Of a DNA stretch of 64,000 bases, positions 36,958 through 45,908 are shown one piece after another. Position 1 is the stretch's first letter. The number at the start of each line of letters is the position of its first letter. The notes beneath the pieces were generated by a model. It made no database searches, was not told the origin of the DNA, and saw only the letters and a list, made by a program, of their open reading frames with translations. Source of the DNA: Herbaspirillum sp. Sphag64 (GTDB lineage: Bacteria > Pseudomonadota > Gammaproteobacteria > Burkholderiales > Burkholderiaceae_D); assembly GCF_014192645.1 (NCBI RefSeq), contig NZ_JACHYE010000001.1, positions 440,350 to 504,349 on the forward strand, read 5' to 3'. Position numbers and translations under genes: made by a program.

Positions 36958-37003
36958 GTATAACAGCAGTCGCCCCTCCATATCCAATATCACTTCGAAA
37001 ACG

Positions 37004-37017
37004 CGAGACACGTCTCG
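37004..37017. promoter_or_regulatory. palindrome CGAGACACGTCTCG upstream of the toxin gene
   Basis: This is a perfect 6-2-6 palindrome 105 bases upstream of the toxin-like gene. It has the shape of a repressor site, but no cognate regulator is visible and no promoter boxes were assigned. Confidence 0.3.
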
Positions 37018-37121
37018 TACTAAATCGAAAGTGAAGACCTAATTGCGGTAAGCATCGCCCAACGCAACAAAAGACTACTAGCATCACACGCTTTCATTGA
37101 AGACTTCATGGAGGCGTTCAG

Positions 37122-39476
37122 ATGATCATCAGCCCCCCATTCATTTTGCCGGTCGTCAAAGAAGACGATCAACTCCGCGTTAAAGGGATATCCAGACCGA
37201 CTCCCCGACTAACCGACGACGAGATCACAGAAAACGCCATGTGCCCAACTGCCAGCATCATGATTGGCGGCACCGGTGCAGAAGACGGGACCTTCCCGGT
37301 TGCGAGTCACCTGATGTGGCACAACGGCATTCATCTGCAAGCCAAGGACGCGGGTAGTCACGATTATCCAGTACACGCGATTGCCGATGGCGAGGTCGTG
37401 TTCCGGTGCAAACCGACACGCTTCACCGAAGACCGCCAGCATGGTCAACAATACCAGGATGGCTGGACCGATAACGGCTGCGTCATCCTCAAACACATGA
37501 CCGAGATCGGTGCCGATGGCGACCAGCCAGTCAGCATCACTTATTACAGCGTGTACATGCACCTTGTCCGTATTCTGATCACGGCAGGAGTCGGAGAAAA
37601 GGTCTATCGCAAGGATAAATTGGGCGTAGCCGGTCAGGTCTACGGTCATACTAAACAGCTGCACTTTGAGATCTGCTGCGACACCGAGAACCTCAAAAAA
37701 ATCATCGGCCGCGAACCCGGCTGGTTAGACCCAGAAGCCATTCCCACCAAAGACGGTCGTACCGACAGCATCTTCGGCAGCCTCTACATTTATCTGCCAG
37801 CCACGACACCGATCAGTCTCAAAGCACCCACCGATCATCTTCGCGCTGATAGCGACATCACGCTAGGCACCGCGCAGTGGATCAAACTCGACTACGGGAA
37901 CGAAGGCAAAACGCCCGGTAGCTGTGCATTCACCAGCTACGGCATCAACGGTCAGCTAGGTGCCACACGACAAGATGCCGACGCCGAATACAACTTGTAC
38001 AAAGAAGCCACCGATCGTCACAACAGCCTGATCAAGGCACATCCCACCGTAAAAAGCAGCCCCTCTGGCTGGTATGAGTTATTGCGCTTCGGTCGCAATA
38101 TAGGGCGGAGTGAAACAGATAAAGACTCACTACCCGACGATGCGGCCCATTGGCGCAAGATCAGAACCTTGGAGGGTAAGTCAGTCTGGGCAGACCTGAA
38201 TGCACCGGGTACTTACAAATTCAGCGATGCCGATTTCCTGCCGCGTTTTGGCTGGAATTGTTATGACGACGACACCAATCCCAATGATCAGCGTTGTGAT
38301 TCAGAAAGACTCAAGGCACTGATCCGTGCAGAAGGCGATCAACCCAATCCGGATCGCAACAAGGATGACGTCGAACTATCCAGGCGTCTACCAGATAACA
38401 ACGTGCGCAAGGCACTACGCAGGGCAATTTGTCAATTCCCGACGGAGTGGGACAGAGGCACGATCATTGCGCGTTATGGATGCCTCAATGAGATGGAGTT
38501 CGGCGCCAAGAATCGTGCAGATCGCTGGGTCCGCTTTGAAAACCACGCCCGTGCAGTGAGCTTTGACGGATTACCGCAAGAGTACAAAGACGCGCAGTGG
38601 CATTTCCATCCGACGGAGTTCATCAAGCATTTCAGGAAGTGCGGATGGTTGAGCTTGGATGAGTTGGCACAAACGTATCCTCGTTATCCACACTATGTAC
38701 CCAATAAAGATAAAAAAATAACAGAAGTGCTTCAAAGCAAGATATTTACGATATCTAAAGAGATGGCTCGTGCACGTTTTGAAAAATATCAAATCGAGCT
38801 TAATCGATGTCTACGTAAGTACTGTATTAACACTCCTTTACGTATTTCTCATTTTTTGTCTCAATGCATGACTGAAACAGCTCAATGGCGAGATCTCCCT
38901 GGAAAACCCATTATGCACGAATGGGGATTTGGAAAATTTAACGAGGGAAATAAATCGACAAAGCATTATGCGGCATTTTATGGGCGGGGGATTATGCAGT
39001 TAACGTGGGCAAGTAATTATAGAGAATATGGAAAATTTAAAAATCTACCCCCTCATCACGATTCTTATACAGAGAGACTAATGCCTATACCACGTCTTAA
39101 TAAGCAATCAATGCATGTTATTTCGCCACCCGAAAGAAATGAGGAGCCACAAATGATGTTGTGGTCTCCACGATATGACCCCGATATTATCGCCTCAAAC
39201 ACACATTTAGCCTGTGATAGCGGTGGATTTTACTGGGTTTCAAAACACTATTCTGGCGTCATTAATATAAATAAAAAATGCGACGCAGGTAGTGATATTA
39301 ATGTTGTTCACTATATCAATAGGTATGTAAATGGCGGAGAAAATGCCTATCAAGACAGACAAGCTTATTTTAAGTATATCTATTTGGAGCTCTCTGATAA
39401 ATTCAATGAAACAAAAGATTTTTTATTACAAACACATAAAGGCATCATAAATGTTAATTTTGACAAACCAGAGTGA
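37122..39476 (+). CDS. chimeric peptidoglycan-hydrolase-like toxin: M23-like N-terminus, GH19-like C-terminus
   Basis: The 784-residue protein has no signal peptide. An M23 peptidase-like domain lies at about 45-205: His67 and His71 in WHNGIHLQ, YPVHAIADGEVVF, His147 in YMHL, His181 in QLHFEI. The usual aspartate ligand is His71 and the first histidine of the HxH pair is Gln179, so activity is uncertain. A GH19/lysozyme-like domain lies at about 550-755: SQCMTETAQW with candidate catalytic Glu585, then YGRGIMQLTWASNY. The DNA becomes strongly AT-rich from about 38690 (near residue 523), just before the C-terminal domain. A GGAGG site precedes the ATG. Lack of export signal, dual wall-degrading domains and three following exported proteins fit a contact-delivered antibacterial effector, possibly type VI; no secretion gene is present to prove it. 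Confidence 0.65.
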   Translation: MIISPPFILPVVKEDDQLRVKGISRPTPRLTDDEITENAMCPTASIMIGGTGAEDGTFPVASHLMWHNGIHLQAKDAGSHDYPVHAIADGEVVFRCKPTRFTEDRQHGQQYQDGWTDNGCVILKHMTEIGADGDQPVSITYYSVYMHLVRILITAGVGEKVYRKDKLGVAGQVYGHTKQLHFEICCDTENLKKIIGREPGWLDPEAIPTKDGRTDSIFGSLYIYLPATTPISLKAPTDHLRADSDITLGTAQWIKLDYGNEGKTPGSCAFTSYGINGQLGATRQDADAEYNLYKEATDRHNSLIKAHPTVKSSPSGWYELLRFGRNIGRSETDKDSLPDDAAHWRKIRTLEGKSVWADLNAPGTYKFSDADFLPRFGWNCYDDDTNPNDQRCDSERLKALIRAEGDQPNPDRNKDDVELSRRLPDNNVRKALRRAICQFPTEWDRGTIIARYGCLNEMEFGAKNRADRWVRFENHARAVSFDGLPQEYKDAQWHFHPTEFIKHFRKCGWLSLDELAQTYPRYPHYVPNKDKKITEVLQSKIFTISKEMARARFEKYQIELNRCLRKYCINTPLRISHFLSQCMTETAQWRDLPGKPIMHEWGFGKFNEGNKSTKHYAAFYGRGIMQLTWASNYREYGKFKNLPPHHDSYTERLMPIPRLNKQSMHVISPPERNEEPQMMLWSPRYDPDIIASNTHLACDSGGFYWVSKHYSGVININKKCDAGSDINVVHYINRYVNGGENAYQDRQAYFKYIYLELSDKFNETKDFLLQTHKGIINVNFDKPE

Positions 39477-39482
39477 GTATTA

Positions 39483-40049
39483 ATGATGATAAATAAATAT
39501 TATTATTTACTTATACTTTATTTTTGTTTTTGTTTTTGTTTTTGTTTTTGCAGCATCTCAAATGCCTCTGACCATGTAATTTTCACAAAAGTAATTTCAG
39601 GAGAGAAAGCCAAAAATTCAAAGAAATATTATAAAAAAAAATATAAATTAAGTAGTGTTTTCTCAGAGATGACAGTTGTACATGTCATTCGGTGGCGGAC
39701 AAAAAATAATTCCGGTGATATCTTATTCACTCAATGGGGATCGCAATGCACAGTTGATAGTTATACTGAATCAAATAAAGCTGGAGTGCGCTATAGTCAA
39801 ACAAATGAGTTAATGAATACTCCTTGTATTCTTTCAAAAAAAATTCCAAAAATAGAAATATTTCCTGATTTTCTAGTTTCATATGATGTAACGCTGATCC
39901 AGCGTCGAAGTTATGACGGAGAGTATTTTAAATTAGAAAGTATCGAGGAAATAAAATTCAACAAAGAGACTGGTAGCTTTTGCTCCGATTCTTATGGAAA
40001 CATAGATGATGTATGTCCATCTTCAATGAGGGATAATGAGTATAAATAA
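39483..40049 (+). CDS. exported hypothetical protein, candidate immunity protein 1
   Basis: This 188-residue protein begins with a signal peptide whose hydrophobic core is a run of Phe-Cys pairs encoded by a TTTTTG repeat. The predicted mature part (from about Ser25-Asn28 onward) is not recognised; it contains several cysteines and basic stretches. The gene is strongly AT-rich and starts 7 bases after the toxin stop, so both are on one transcript. A periplasmic product directly after a wall-hydrolase toxin suggests immunity. This is inferred from position and export only. Confidence 0.6.
   Translation: MMINKYYYLLILYFCFCFCFCFCSISNASDHVIFTKVISGEKAKNSKKYYKKKYKLSSVFSEMTVVHVIRWRTKNNSGDILFTQWGSQCTVDSYTESNKAGVRYSQTNELMNTPCILSKKIPKIEIFPDFLVSYDVTLIQRRSYDGEYFKLESIEEIKFNKETGSFCSDSYGNIDDVCPSSMRDNEYK
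39521..39550 (+). repeat. TTTTTG hexamer repeated five times inside a signal peptide
   Basis: Five perfect TTTTTG units encode alternating Phe and Cys in the signal peptide of the first exported protein. Unit gain or loss would keep the reading frame and only change the signal length. Confidence 0.9.
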
Positions 40050-40061
40050 TTTTATATCTAG

Positions 40062-40247
40062 AAATCGAGTGTATCAGTAAATTTTCCAGACACTATTAAC
40101 AATCCCTATTACTCTCCTTTGAGTAGATTTGACTCACGCTGCTGCGCTTATGGCGTAGCGGTAGCTGTGTTGCCAGAGCTCTTACTACCAGATGGCAACG
40201 GTCAACCTACAGTGATATATCCAACAGATTTTGAGCCGAAGAGATAA
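40062..40247 (+). pseudogene. C-terminal remnant of an unidentified gene (1)
   Basis: After a TAG at 40059, this frame stays open for 61 codons with no start codon until its TAA. The translation reads like a real protein end, including NNPYYSPLSRFDSRCCAYGV, VAVLPELLLPDGNG and a final YPTDFEPKR. It resembles the end of the second remnant (YPEEFIPRRS). It probably marks a lost gene between two immunity-like genes. Confidence 0.5.
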
Positions 40248-40250
40248 ATC

Positions 40251-40874
40251 ATGAAGCGATGGATAAGCCTGCTGATATTGCTCTGGCCGCTGACGCTGCA
40301 AGCAAACGATACTGCATTTAAAAGAACAAAAAAGCACGAAGCCAACATGGGGCCAGGCTGTAATGTATCTTTAAAAATCCCGGTAGCTGCACAATTTTCT
40401 ATCAGTTACGCTAAAGATGACAAGCGAGGTGGTAGCAGATTCATTATTGAAAATCCATTTAATTTAAAAACCAAAGAATATATTGCACCGTTTTATTTTG
40501 ACTTCATCTGTTATCCAATCAACGGTGGAGTAGTAAATGGAAGTGCAGTTCGCTTTGATACTGCGCGTAATGAATGGGTGCGCGATATTGATAAACGCAT
40601 TGCAGCGAAAGGAGTTGAATGGGGTGAGGAAAGCATGATGAATCTACGTCGTGATTTTGCACGTGCCATCAAGCTCTATCCACTCAACAACATCAATGCA
40701 CGCGGTTACGCCTACACGGAAGACGACTTGAATGGTGACGAAGAGGGACGTCAACGTACTCTGCGCTATTGTCTGATCCGCGATGCCAAGGCGTTATGTG
40801 GCAGGGGCAAGATGGGTTATCTTGAAGAAGCAAAAAAAGGTGATTTAACGCCTTATTGTCACCAAAATTATTAA
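40251..40874 (+). CDS. exported hypothetical protein, candidate immunity protein 2
   Basis: The 207-residue protein has a signal peptide (MKRWISLLILLWPLTLQA, cleavage likely after Ala18). The mature part is not recognised. It contains five cysteines; the C-terminal pattern TLRYCLIRDAKALCGRG resembles RFFNFCLLQTDGSQVLCVC of the third exported protein, suggesting a distant shared family. It starts three bases after remnant 1 and is followed by remnant 2. Less AT-rich than the preceding gene. An immunity role is inferred from the toxin upstream. Confidence 0.6.
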   Translation: MKRWISLLILLWPLTLQANDTAFKRTKKHEANMGPGCNVSLKIPVAAQFSISYAKDDKRGGSRFIIENPFNLKTKEYIAPFYFDFICYPINGGVVNGSAVRFDTARNEWVRDIDKRIAAKGVEWGEESMMNLRRDFARAIKLYPLNNINARGYAYTEDDLNGDEEGRQRTLRYCLIRDAKALCGRGKMGYLEEAKKGDLTPYCHQNY

Positions 40875-41097
40875 TGGCAAGCCAAAGGCTTATTACACCA
40901 ACGGTAGTTTTTGGAATGTCGCAGGGACGGTAAATATAGGGCAGCCGACAACATCGTATAGTTCGGTCAATGGCATTGTTGCTCGCTTTCAGGCATACAC
41001 GGCAGCGCAGGTAGTGTTGATGGATAATCCGATTTTTCTTAGCGCAGAGGGAAATATTGAGAACTATCCAGAGGAGTTTATTCCGAGGCGGTCATGA
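40849..41097 (+). pseudogene. C-terminal remnant of an unidentified gene (2)
   Basis: Open for 82 codons after a TAA, with no plausible start, partly overlapping the end of the previous gene in another frame. The translation contains INGKPKAYYTNGSFWNVAG, YSSVNGIVARFQAYTAAQVV and ends NYPEEFIPRRS. Its TGA overlaps the ATG of the next gene as ATGA. The ending resembles remnant 1, so both may derive from the same kind of gene. Confidence 0.5.
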
Positions 41098-41717
41098 AAA
41101 AAGCACTCCTGCATATAGTATGTGGTTTCCTTTTTCTGTTATCGACGATATCCCATTCACACACGATAACGTCATCTGCTCGGACATCATTATTACCAGG
41201 AAACGAAGATCCGAACACAATTTATGAATCCAAGAAATGCAAGTATAGGATTCATGGCTTGTATGGAGGCATATTCGGAGAGAGTATGTACATATCACCC
41301 ATAAGAAGTAAGGATAAACCTGATGAACCGATTGTCTGGGGGTTTGGTCTTGCTTGCCATGCAGGAGCTACAAGGGACGAGATAGATGATCTGCTAGGGG
41401 CCAGAAAACTAAAAGACCAATGGTTTTGGACCGGGACGAATGCGCCATTCGAGGAAAACCAAAATTTTCGTCTAATTGAGTTCTCTGGTAAGAACTGGAC
41501 AGGCATTGGCAACACCAACGATCAAATTACAGGAGAAGAAACGCTACGCCAGCGCTTCTTCAATTTTTGCCTGCTCCAAACCGATGGTTCACAAGTCCTT
41601 TGCGTCTGCAACTTGCAAGTCATGAACCTGAACCATCCCGAGAGCAATATTCTTGAGAAGGTGATCGCTGTTCTGAACAGCATTGAATTTGTCAATTTAC
41701 CTGCTCATGAAAATTGA
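41094..41717 (+). CDS. exported hypothetical protein, candidate immunity protein 3
   Basis: This 207-residue protein has a signal peptide (MKKALLHIVCGFLFLLSTIS, cleavage likely after SHS or near residue 23). The mature part is unrecognised; the C-terminal RQRFFNFCLLQTDGSQVLCV resembles the corresponding part of the second exported protein. Its start overlaps the end of remnant 2, with no strong ribosome site, as if translation once coupled the two. It converges on livF. Third member of the presumed immunity array. Confidence 0.6.
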   Translation: MKKALLHIVCGFLFLLSTISHSHTITSSARTSLLPGNEDPNTIYESKKCKYRIHGLYGGIFGESMYISPIRSKDKPDEPIVWGFGLACHAGATRDEIDDLLGARKLKDQWFWTGTNAPFEENQNFRLIEFSGKNWTGIGNTNDQITGEETLRQRFFNFCLLQTDGSQVLCVCNLQVMNLNHPESNILEKVIAVLNSIEFVNLPAHEN

Positions 41718-41743
41718 CAAAAATTCTCAAGCCATTCAGCCAA

Positions 41744-42538
41744 TCAAGCAACCGGCAGCGGCACTACCACATCCGCCTTCCTGCTCTTGCCAATCCCCAG
41801 ATAGGTCTCGATTACCTTGGGATCACAGGCTAATGCACCAGCCTGCCCTTCCAGTACCAGCGAGCCAGTTTCGATCACGTAGCCATAATCCGAGACCTGC
41901 AAGGCAGCACGTGCATTCTGCTCAATCAGCAAGGTTGCCACACCTGTTTCGCGCAAGCCGGAGATGATCTGGAAGATCTCTTTGACGATCAACGGGGCCA
42001 GCCCGAGACTCGGTTCATCGAGCATCAACAGACGTGGCTTGCCCATCAGGGCGCGACCAATTGCCAGCATCTGCCGCTCGCCGCCTGACATCGTGCCGGC
42101 GGCCTGCAAATGACGCTCCTTGAGACGTGGGAAAAGTTGATAGACCCAATCCAGCTGATCCAGATACTGCTTGTCACGCGCACGATAGCGGCGAAAGCTA
42201 CCCAATAGCAAATTGTCCTGCACCGACATGTCAGCAAACAGTTCCCGCGTTTCCGGGACTAGCGCGATACCTGCCTGGACGCGCTCTTCGACTTCCAGAT
42301 CATTGATCGTCAGTCCGTCGTAGTGGATTTCACCACGACTGGGCAGCATGCCAATAATTGCATTGAGCAGTGTCGATTTACCGGCACCGTTGGGACCGAT
42401 TACGCTCACGATGCTGCCCGGTGCGACCTGAATCGAGATATTACTGATCGCTTCGACCTTACCGTAACAAACGCGCAAGTTGTCGACGTTCAGTAGTGCC
42501 GGGCTTGTCTGAGAATGATTCATCTGTAGCATCGTCAT
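41744..42538 (-). CDS. livF: branched-chain-type ABC transporter ATPase (LivF family)
   Basis: The 264-residue ATPase has Walker [10 protein letters not shown] at residues 48-56, the ABC signature SGGERQ at 151-156 and Walker B LLMLDEPSLGLAPL shortly after. Sequence features put it in the LivF branch of hydrophobic-amino-acid-type importers. It is the last gene of livH-livMG-livF; the start overlaps the livMG end closely (one base gap). Many members of this family import aromatic acids or amides rather than amino acids, and the hpa-like operator at the operon promoter favours an aromatic substrate. Substrate unproven. Confidence 0.9.
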   Translation of the reverse strand: MTMLQMNHSQTSPALLNVDNLRVCYGKVEAISNISIQVAPGSIVSVIGPNGAGKSTLLNAIIGMLPSRGEIHYDGLTINDLEVEERVQAGIALVPETRELFADMSVQDNLLLGSFRRYRARDKQYLDQLDWVYQLFPRLKERHLQAAGTMSGGERQMLAIGRALMGKPRLLMLDEPSLGLAPLIVKEIFQIISGLRETGVATLLIEQNARAALQVSDYGYVIETGSLVLEGQAGALACDPKVIETYLGIGKSRKADVVVPLPVA

Positions 42539-42539
42539 T

Positions 42540-44345
42540 TCACTCTACTCCACCCAAATAGGCTTCCAATACCACCGGGTCGGCTTGCACCTGTTGCGGT
42601 GTACCTTCGGAAATCTTGGTACCAAATTCCATCACCACCAGGTGGTCGGTCAAGTCCATGACGAAATCCATGTCATGTTCCACCAGCAGGATACTCATGC
42701 CTTCGTCGCGTAACTGCCGCAGCAGGTCGGCTAGTGCCTGCTTCTCCTTGAGTCGCAGGCCTGCTGCCGGTTCATCGAGCAACAACAGCAATGGGTCACT
42801 GCAAAGTGCACGGGCGATTTCCAGAATGCGCTGCTGACCCAATGCAAGCGAACCAGCTTCCAGGTGCAGATAGTCGCCAAGGCCGACACGGCGCAGCTGA
42901 CGTTCTGCCTCCTGTAACAACGCCTGCTCCTGTTTACGGTCAAGCCGGAACATGGCAGCCACGACATTGACAAGGTGGCTGCGACCGGTACGCAGATGTG
43001 CTCCGATAGCGACGTTTTCCAGCACACTCATGGTCGGCAACAATTGCACATGCTGGAACGTGCGTCCCATACCACGTGCAACGATCTGACGAGCGCTGAG
43101 TCGGTTGATCCGCTCACCGTTAAAACTGACCTCGCCCCGCGTCACGCCAAGCACACCACTGATCAGATTGAACATGGTTGACTTGCCGGCACCGTTGGGG
43201 CCGATCAGGCCAATGATGTCACCTGATCTGATTTGAAAACTGACATCGTTGACTGCGACCAGGCCGCCAAACTCCTTCCTCGCCGAGACGACATCCAGAA
43301 TCAATGTGCCGTTGTTCGCCTTATCTCGCTGAGACAATCCAGATACTGCTGCAGTCGTCTGCGACACGCTTGCCACCATGGGCCGCGTACTTGCCGGCAA
43401 TAGCTTGCGCCAGAGGTCGGCCACGAACGGCCACAAACCATTCTGTGCAAACTGCAACAGCAGAATCAGGATCAGCCCATAGACAATGATTTCAATATTG
43501 CCACTGGTGCCCAGCAGACTTGGTAGCCAAACCTGCAATTTATCTTGCAGCAGGGTCATCACCAGCGCCCCCAGCAGGCCACCCCAGACATGCCCGGCGC
43601 CGCCGATAACGGCCATCATCAGGTATTGAATACCCATATTGATGCCGAATGGCGTCGGATTAACTGCGCGCTGAAAATGTGCATACAACCAACCAGACAC
43701 CGCCGCCAACAAAGCTGCCAGCACGAATACCGTAATCTTGTAGCGGGCCGTATCGACGCCCATTGCCTCAGCCATTGAAGTACCGCCTTTGAGTGCGCGA
43801 ATGGCACGCCCTGGGCGGGAATCGAGCAAATTGACTGAAACCAATACAGCGGCCAGTGCACAAAACCAGATCAGATAATAGATGGCGCGACCATTCTCCA
43901 GCGAGAGACCGAAGAGTGAAATGGGCTCGATACCGGAGAGGCCATCGTACTTTCCCAACCACTCCATGTTCCCAAACAGGAAATATAGCGATAGTCCCCA
44001 GGCAATCGTCGCCAGCGGCAGATAATGGCCCGACATGCGTAGCGTGACCTGACCGATTAAGTAAGCGCTCACACCGGTGACTATCAATCCTGCCAACAAG
44101 CCTAACCAGGGTGAAAGTGCAAACTGCGTGGTCAGGTAACCAGTAGCATAGGCACCAATGCCAACGAAGGCAGCTTGTCCGAAAGAAGTCAGTCCACCGA
44201 CGCCGGTCAACAAGACCAGACCAACACAGACAATGCCGTACAAGCCGACGTAGTTCGCCTGGGTGATCCAGAAATCAGGTAGTGGCAACATCGGCAACAA
44301 CGCCACCACGGCGACCAGAGCAAGGAATCCAGAACGATTCAGCAT
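42540..44345 (-). CDS. fused ABC permease-ATPase (LivM-LivG)
   Basis: This 601-residue protein joins a LivM-type permease (residues about 1-310, with eight to ten membrane segments and the [16 protein letters not shown] block) to a LivG-type ATPase (about 345-600: [17 protein letters not shown], signature [15 protein letters not shown], Walker [12 protein letters not shown]). A linker of about 35 residues joins them. Such fusions occur in many Burkholderiales. The ATG at 44345 overlaps the livH stop by one base (TGATG); a GTG at 44348 is an equal alternative because GGAGG lies just upstream. Confidence 0.9.
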   Translation of the reverse strand: MLNRSGFLALVAVVALLPMLPLPDFWITQANYVGLYGIVCVGLVLLTGVGGLTSFGQAAFVGIGAYATGYLTTQFALSPWLGLLAGLIVTGVSAYLIGQVTLRMSGHYLPLATIAWGLSLYFLFGNMEWLGKYDGLSGIEPISLFGLSLENGRAIYYLIWFCALAAVLVSVNLLDSRPGRAIRALKGGTSMAEAMGVDTARYKITVFVLAALLAAVSGWLYAHFQRAVNPTPFGINMGIQYLMMAVIGGAGHVWGGLLGALVMTLLQDKLQVWLPSLLGTSGNIEIIVYGLILILLLQFAQNGLWPFVADLWRKLLPASTRPMVASVSQTTAAVSGLSQRDKANNGTLILDVVSARKEFGGLVAVNDVSFQIRSGDIIGLIGPNGAGKSTMFNLISGVLGVTRGEVSFNGERINRLSARQIVARGMGRTFQHVQLLPTMSVLENVAIGAHLRTGRSHLVNVVAAMFRLDRKQEQALLQEAERQLRRVGLGDYLHLEAGSLALGQQRILEIARALCSDPLLLLLDEPAAGLRLKEKQALADLLRQLRDEGMSILLVEHDMDFVMDLTDHLVVMEFGTKISEGTPQQVQADPVVLEAYLGGVE

Positions 44346-45394
44346 CACTCGTCACCTCCCTGATGAGCGCCGGCATCAGCGCTGTGCAGAGAGCGCCACA
44401 ATAAAATCGGAATGATGATGGTGAACACGATGACTTCCTTGTACGCGCTGGCCCAGAACGACGAAAAGGATTCCAGCAGGCCGACCAGCAAGGCACCGAC
44501 GGCTGCGAGCGGGTAGCTCATCAGCCCTCCGAGGATGGCGCCGACAAATCCTTTGAGACCGATCAGGAAACCGGAGTCGTAATAAATGGCGGTTGTCGGA
44601 ACGATCAGGATACCGCAAAGCGCACCGATAAAAGCGGCAAAGAACATCGACAATTTTCCTGCCATTGTCGTGGAGATACCCATGAGACGCGCTCCGACAC
44701 GGTTCTTGGCGGTCGCCTGCAAGGCCTTGCCGTAGAGCGTGCGACTAAAAAACACTGCCAGTACTAGCATCAACAGTACCGACACGGCGATCACCACCAG
44801 ATCCTGAGCACTGATCTGTACGCTACCAAAACTGAAATTACCCTCCACATACGGATTCACACGTGCGCCTTCGGGACCGAAGAACACCAGACCCAGACCA
44901 GTCATCACGAAATGCACACCAACCGAAATAATCAGCAGAATCAGAACCTTGGCATTGGCCAGTCTTTGATAGGCCAACCGGTAGATCATCGGGCCCATGG
45001 CCGTGACCACCGCAATCGACAACAGCGCCTGCACCAGCAATGGCCACTGCCGTGGCGCGGCCCAGCACACTAGTGCCACCAGCAACAACGGTAGCACCAG
45101 CTTGATCAGCAACATTTGCGGTAGTAGCCGGGTGCGTCCCTGCCGCACGGCGGCACTGACATCGAGTGCGCTACTCAGCATTGCCAGCGCCGCCAGCAAC
45201 CAGACGGTGCCGGGAATACTGCCGCTCTGCAAGGCCACCAGCGTGAGCGCACCAAAAGAAACAAATTCCCCCTGCGGCAGCAAGATAATGCGAGTGACCG
45301 CAAAGACCAGCACCAACGCCAGTGCCATCAGCGCATAAATGGCACCATTGGTGATGCCATCCTGCAGCAGGATGGTAAAAATGGAAAAGTCCAT
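44345..45394 (-). CDS. livH: branched-chain-type ABC transporter permease (LivH family)
   Basis: The 349-residue membrane protein matches LivH permeases: DGITNGAIYALMALALVLVF at the start, ILLPQGEFVSFGAL, ALQATAKNRVGARLMGI (the ATPase-contacting loop) and GLKGFVGAILGGLMSYPLAA. Family members are usually about 290-310 residues; the extra length is a less conserved insert at about 60-120. AGGAGG lies 6 bases before the ATG at 45394. First gene of the operon. Confidence 0.9.
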   Translation of the reverse strand: MDFSIFTILLQDGITNGAIYALMALALVLVFAVTRIILLPQGEFVSFGALTLVALQSGSIPGTVWLLAALAMLSSALDVSAAVRQGRTRLLPQMLLIKLVLPLLLVALVCWAAPRQWPLLVQALLSIAVVTAMGPMIYRLAYQRLANAKVLILLIISVGVHFVMTGLGLVFFGPEGARVNPYVEGNFSFGSVQISAQDLVVIAVSVLLMLVLAVFFSRTLYGKALQATAKNRVGARLMGISTTMAGKLSMFFAAFIGALCGILIVPTTAIYYDSGFLIGLKGFVGAILGGLMSYPLAAVGALLVGLLESFSSFWASAYKEVIVFTIIIPILLWRSLHSADAGAHQGGDE

Positions 45395-45588
45395 GCTCAA
45401 CCTCCTGATTGAGGATGGGGTAAAACATCACTGATCAGAAAGTGGCCGCATAGGGGCCGCTCGAAACAGCTACGGAAAATCATAGGTCTCCTTGAGGGTG
45501 TGACAAGACTGCCCTGCCCGACGTCCTGTTTTTATTATGTTGATAGGTTTTTGGTGCTCGGGTATGTCGCCTAAATCCGGCAATAATA

Positions 45589-45635
45589 CTTAACATATTA
45601 GCGATAATATCTGCGATATCTGACAAAGCTGTCAA
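45589..45635 (-). promoter_or_regulatory. livH promoter with an HpaR-like operator
   Basis: Leftward, TTGACA (45635-45630) and GATATT (45611-45606) are 18 bases apart. Immediately downstream lies CTAATATGTTAAG (45601-45589), which on the other strand reads CTTAACATATTAG, nearly identical to the hpaG operator core CTAACATATTAG. Position next to the -10 box suits repression. The remainder of 45395-45908 shows no gene and becomes AT-rich before the chemoreceptor gene. Confidence 0.6.
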
Positions 45636-45908
45636 GCATATTCAGCAAACAAGATGGAGACAACTAGTGCGGTCGATTTCACTTCCGGATCGTTCCGTGT
45701 CGGAATGAGAACGATCTGAATAACGCTCACGTGTGCCCATCTGTTTTATGTTCATTTCGCGCGACAGCAGCTATTTAATTTTTACATTTTTATTAATTAA
45801 AATTAATTTTCAAATAAAATGCAAAAATCAACGTTCTATAGATTTCTCAACATACTCCACCCCATCATTTCTCCATCTGTTGTCGCAAACCAATAGGAGC
45901 ACGCAATC

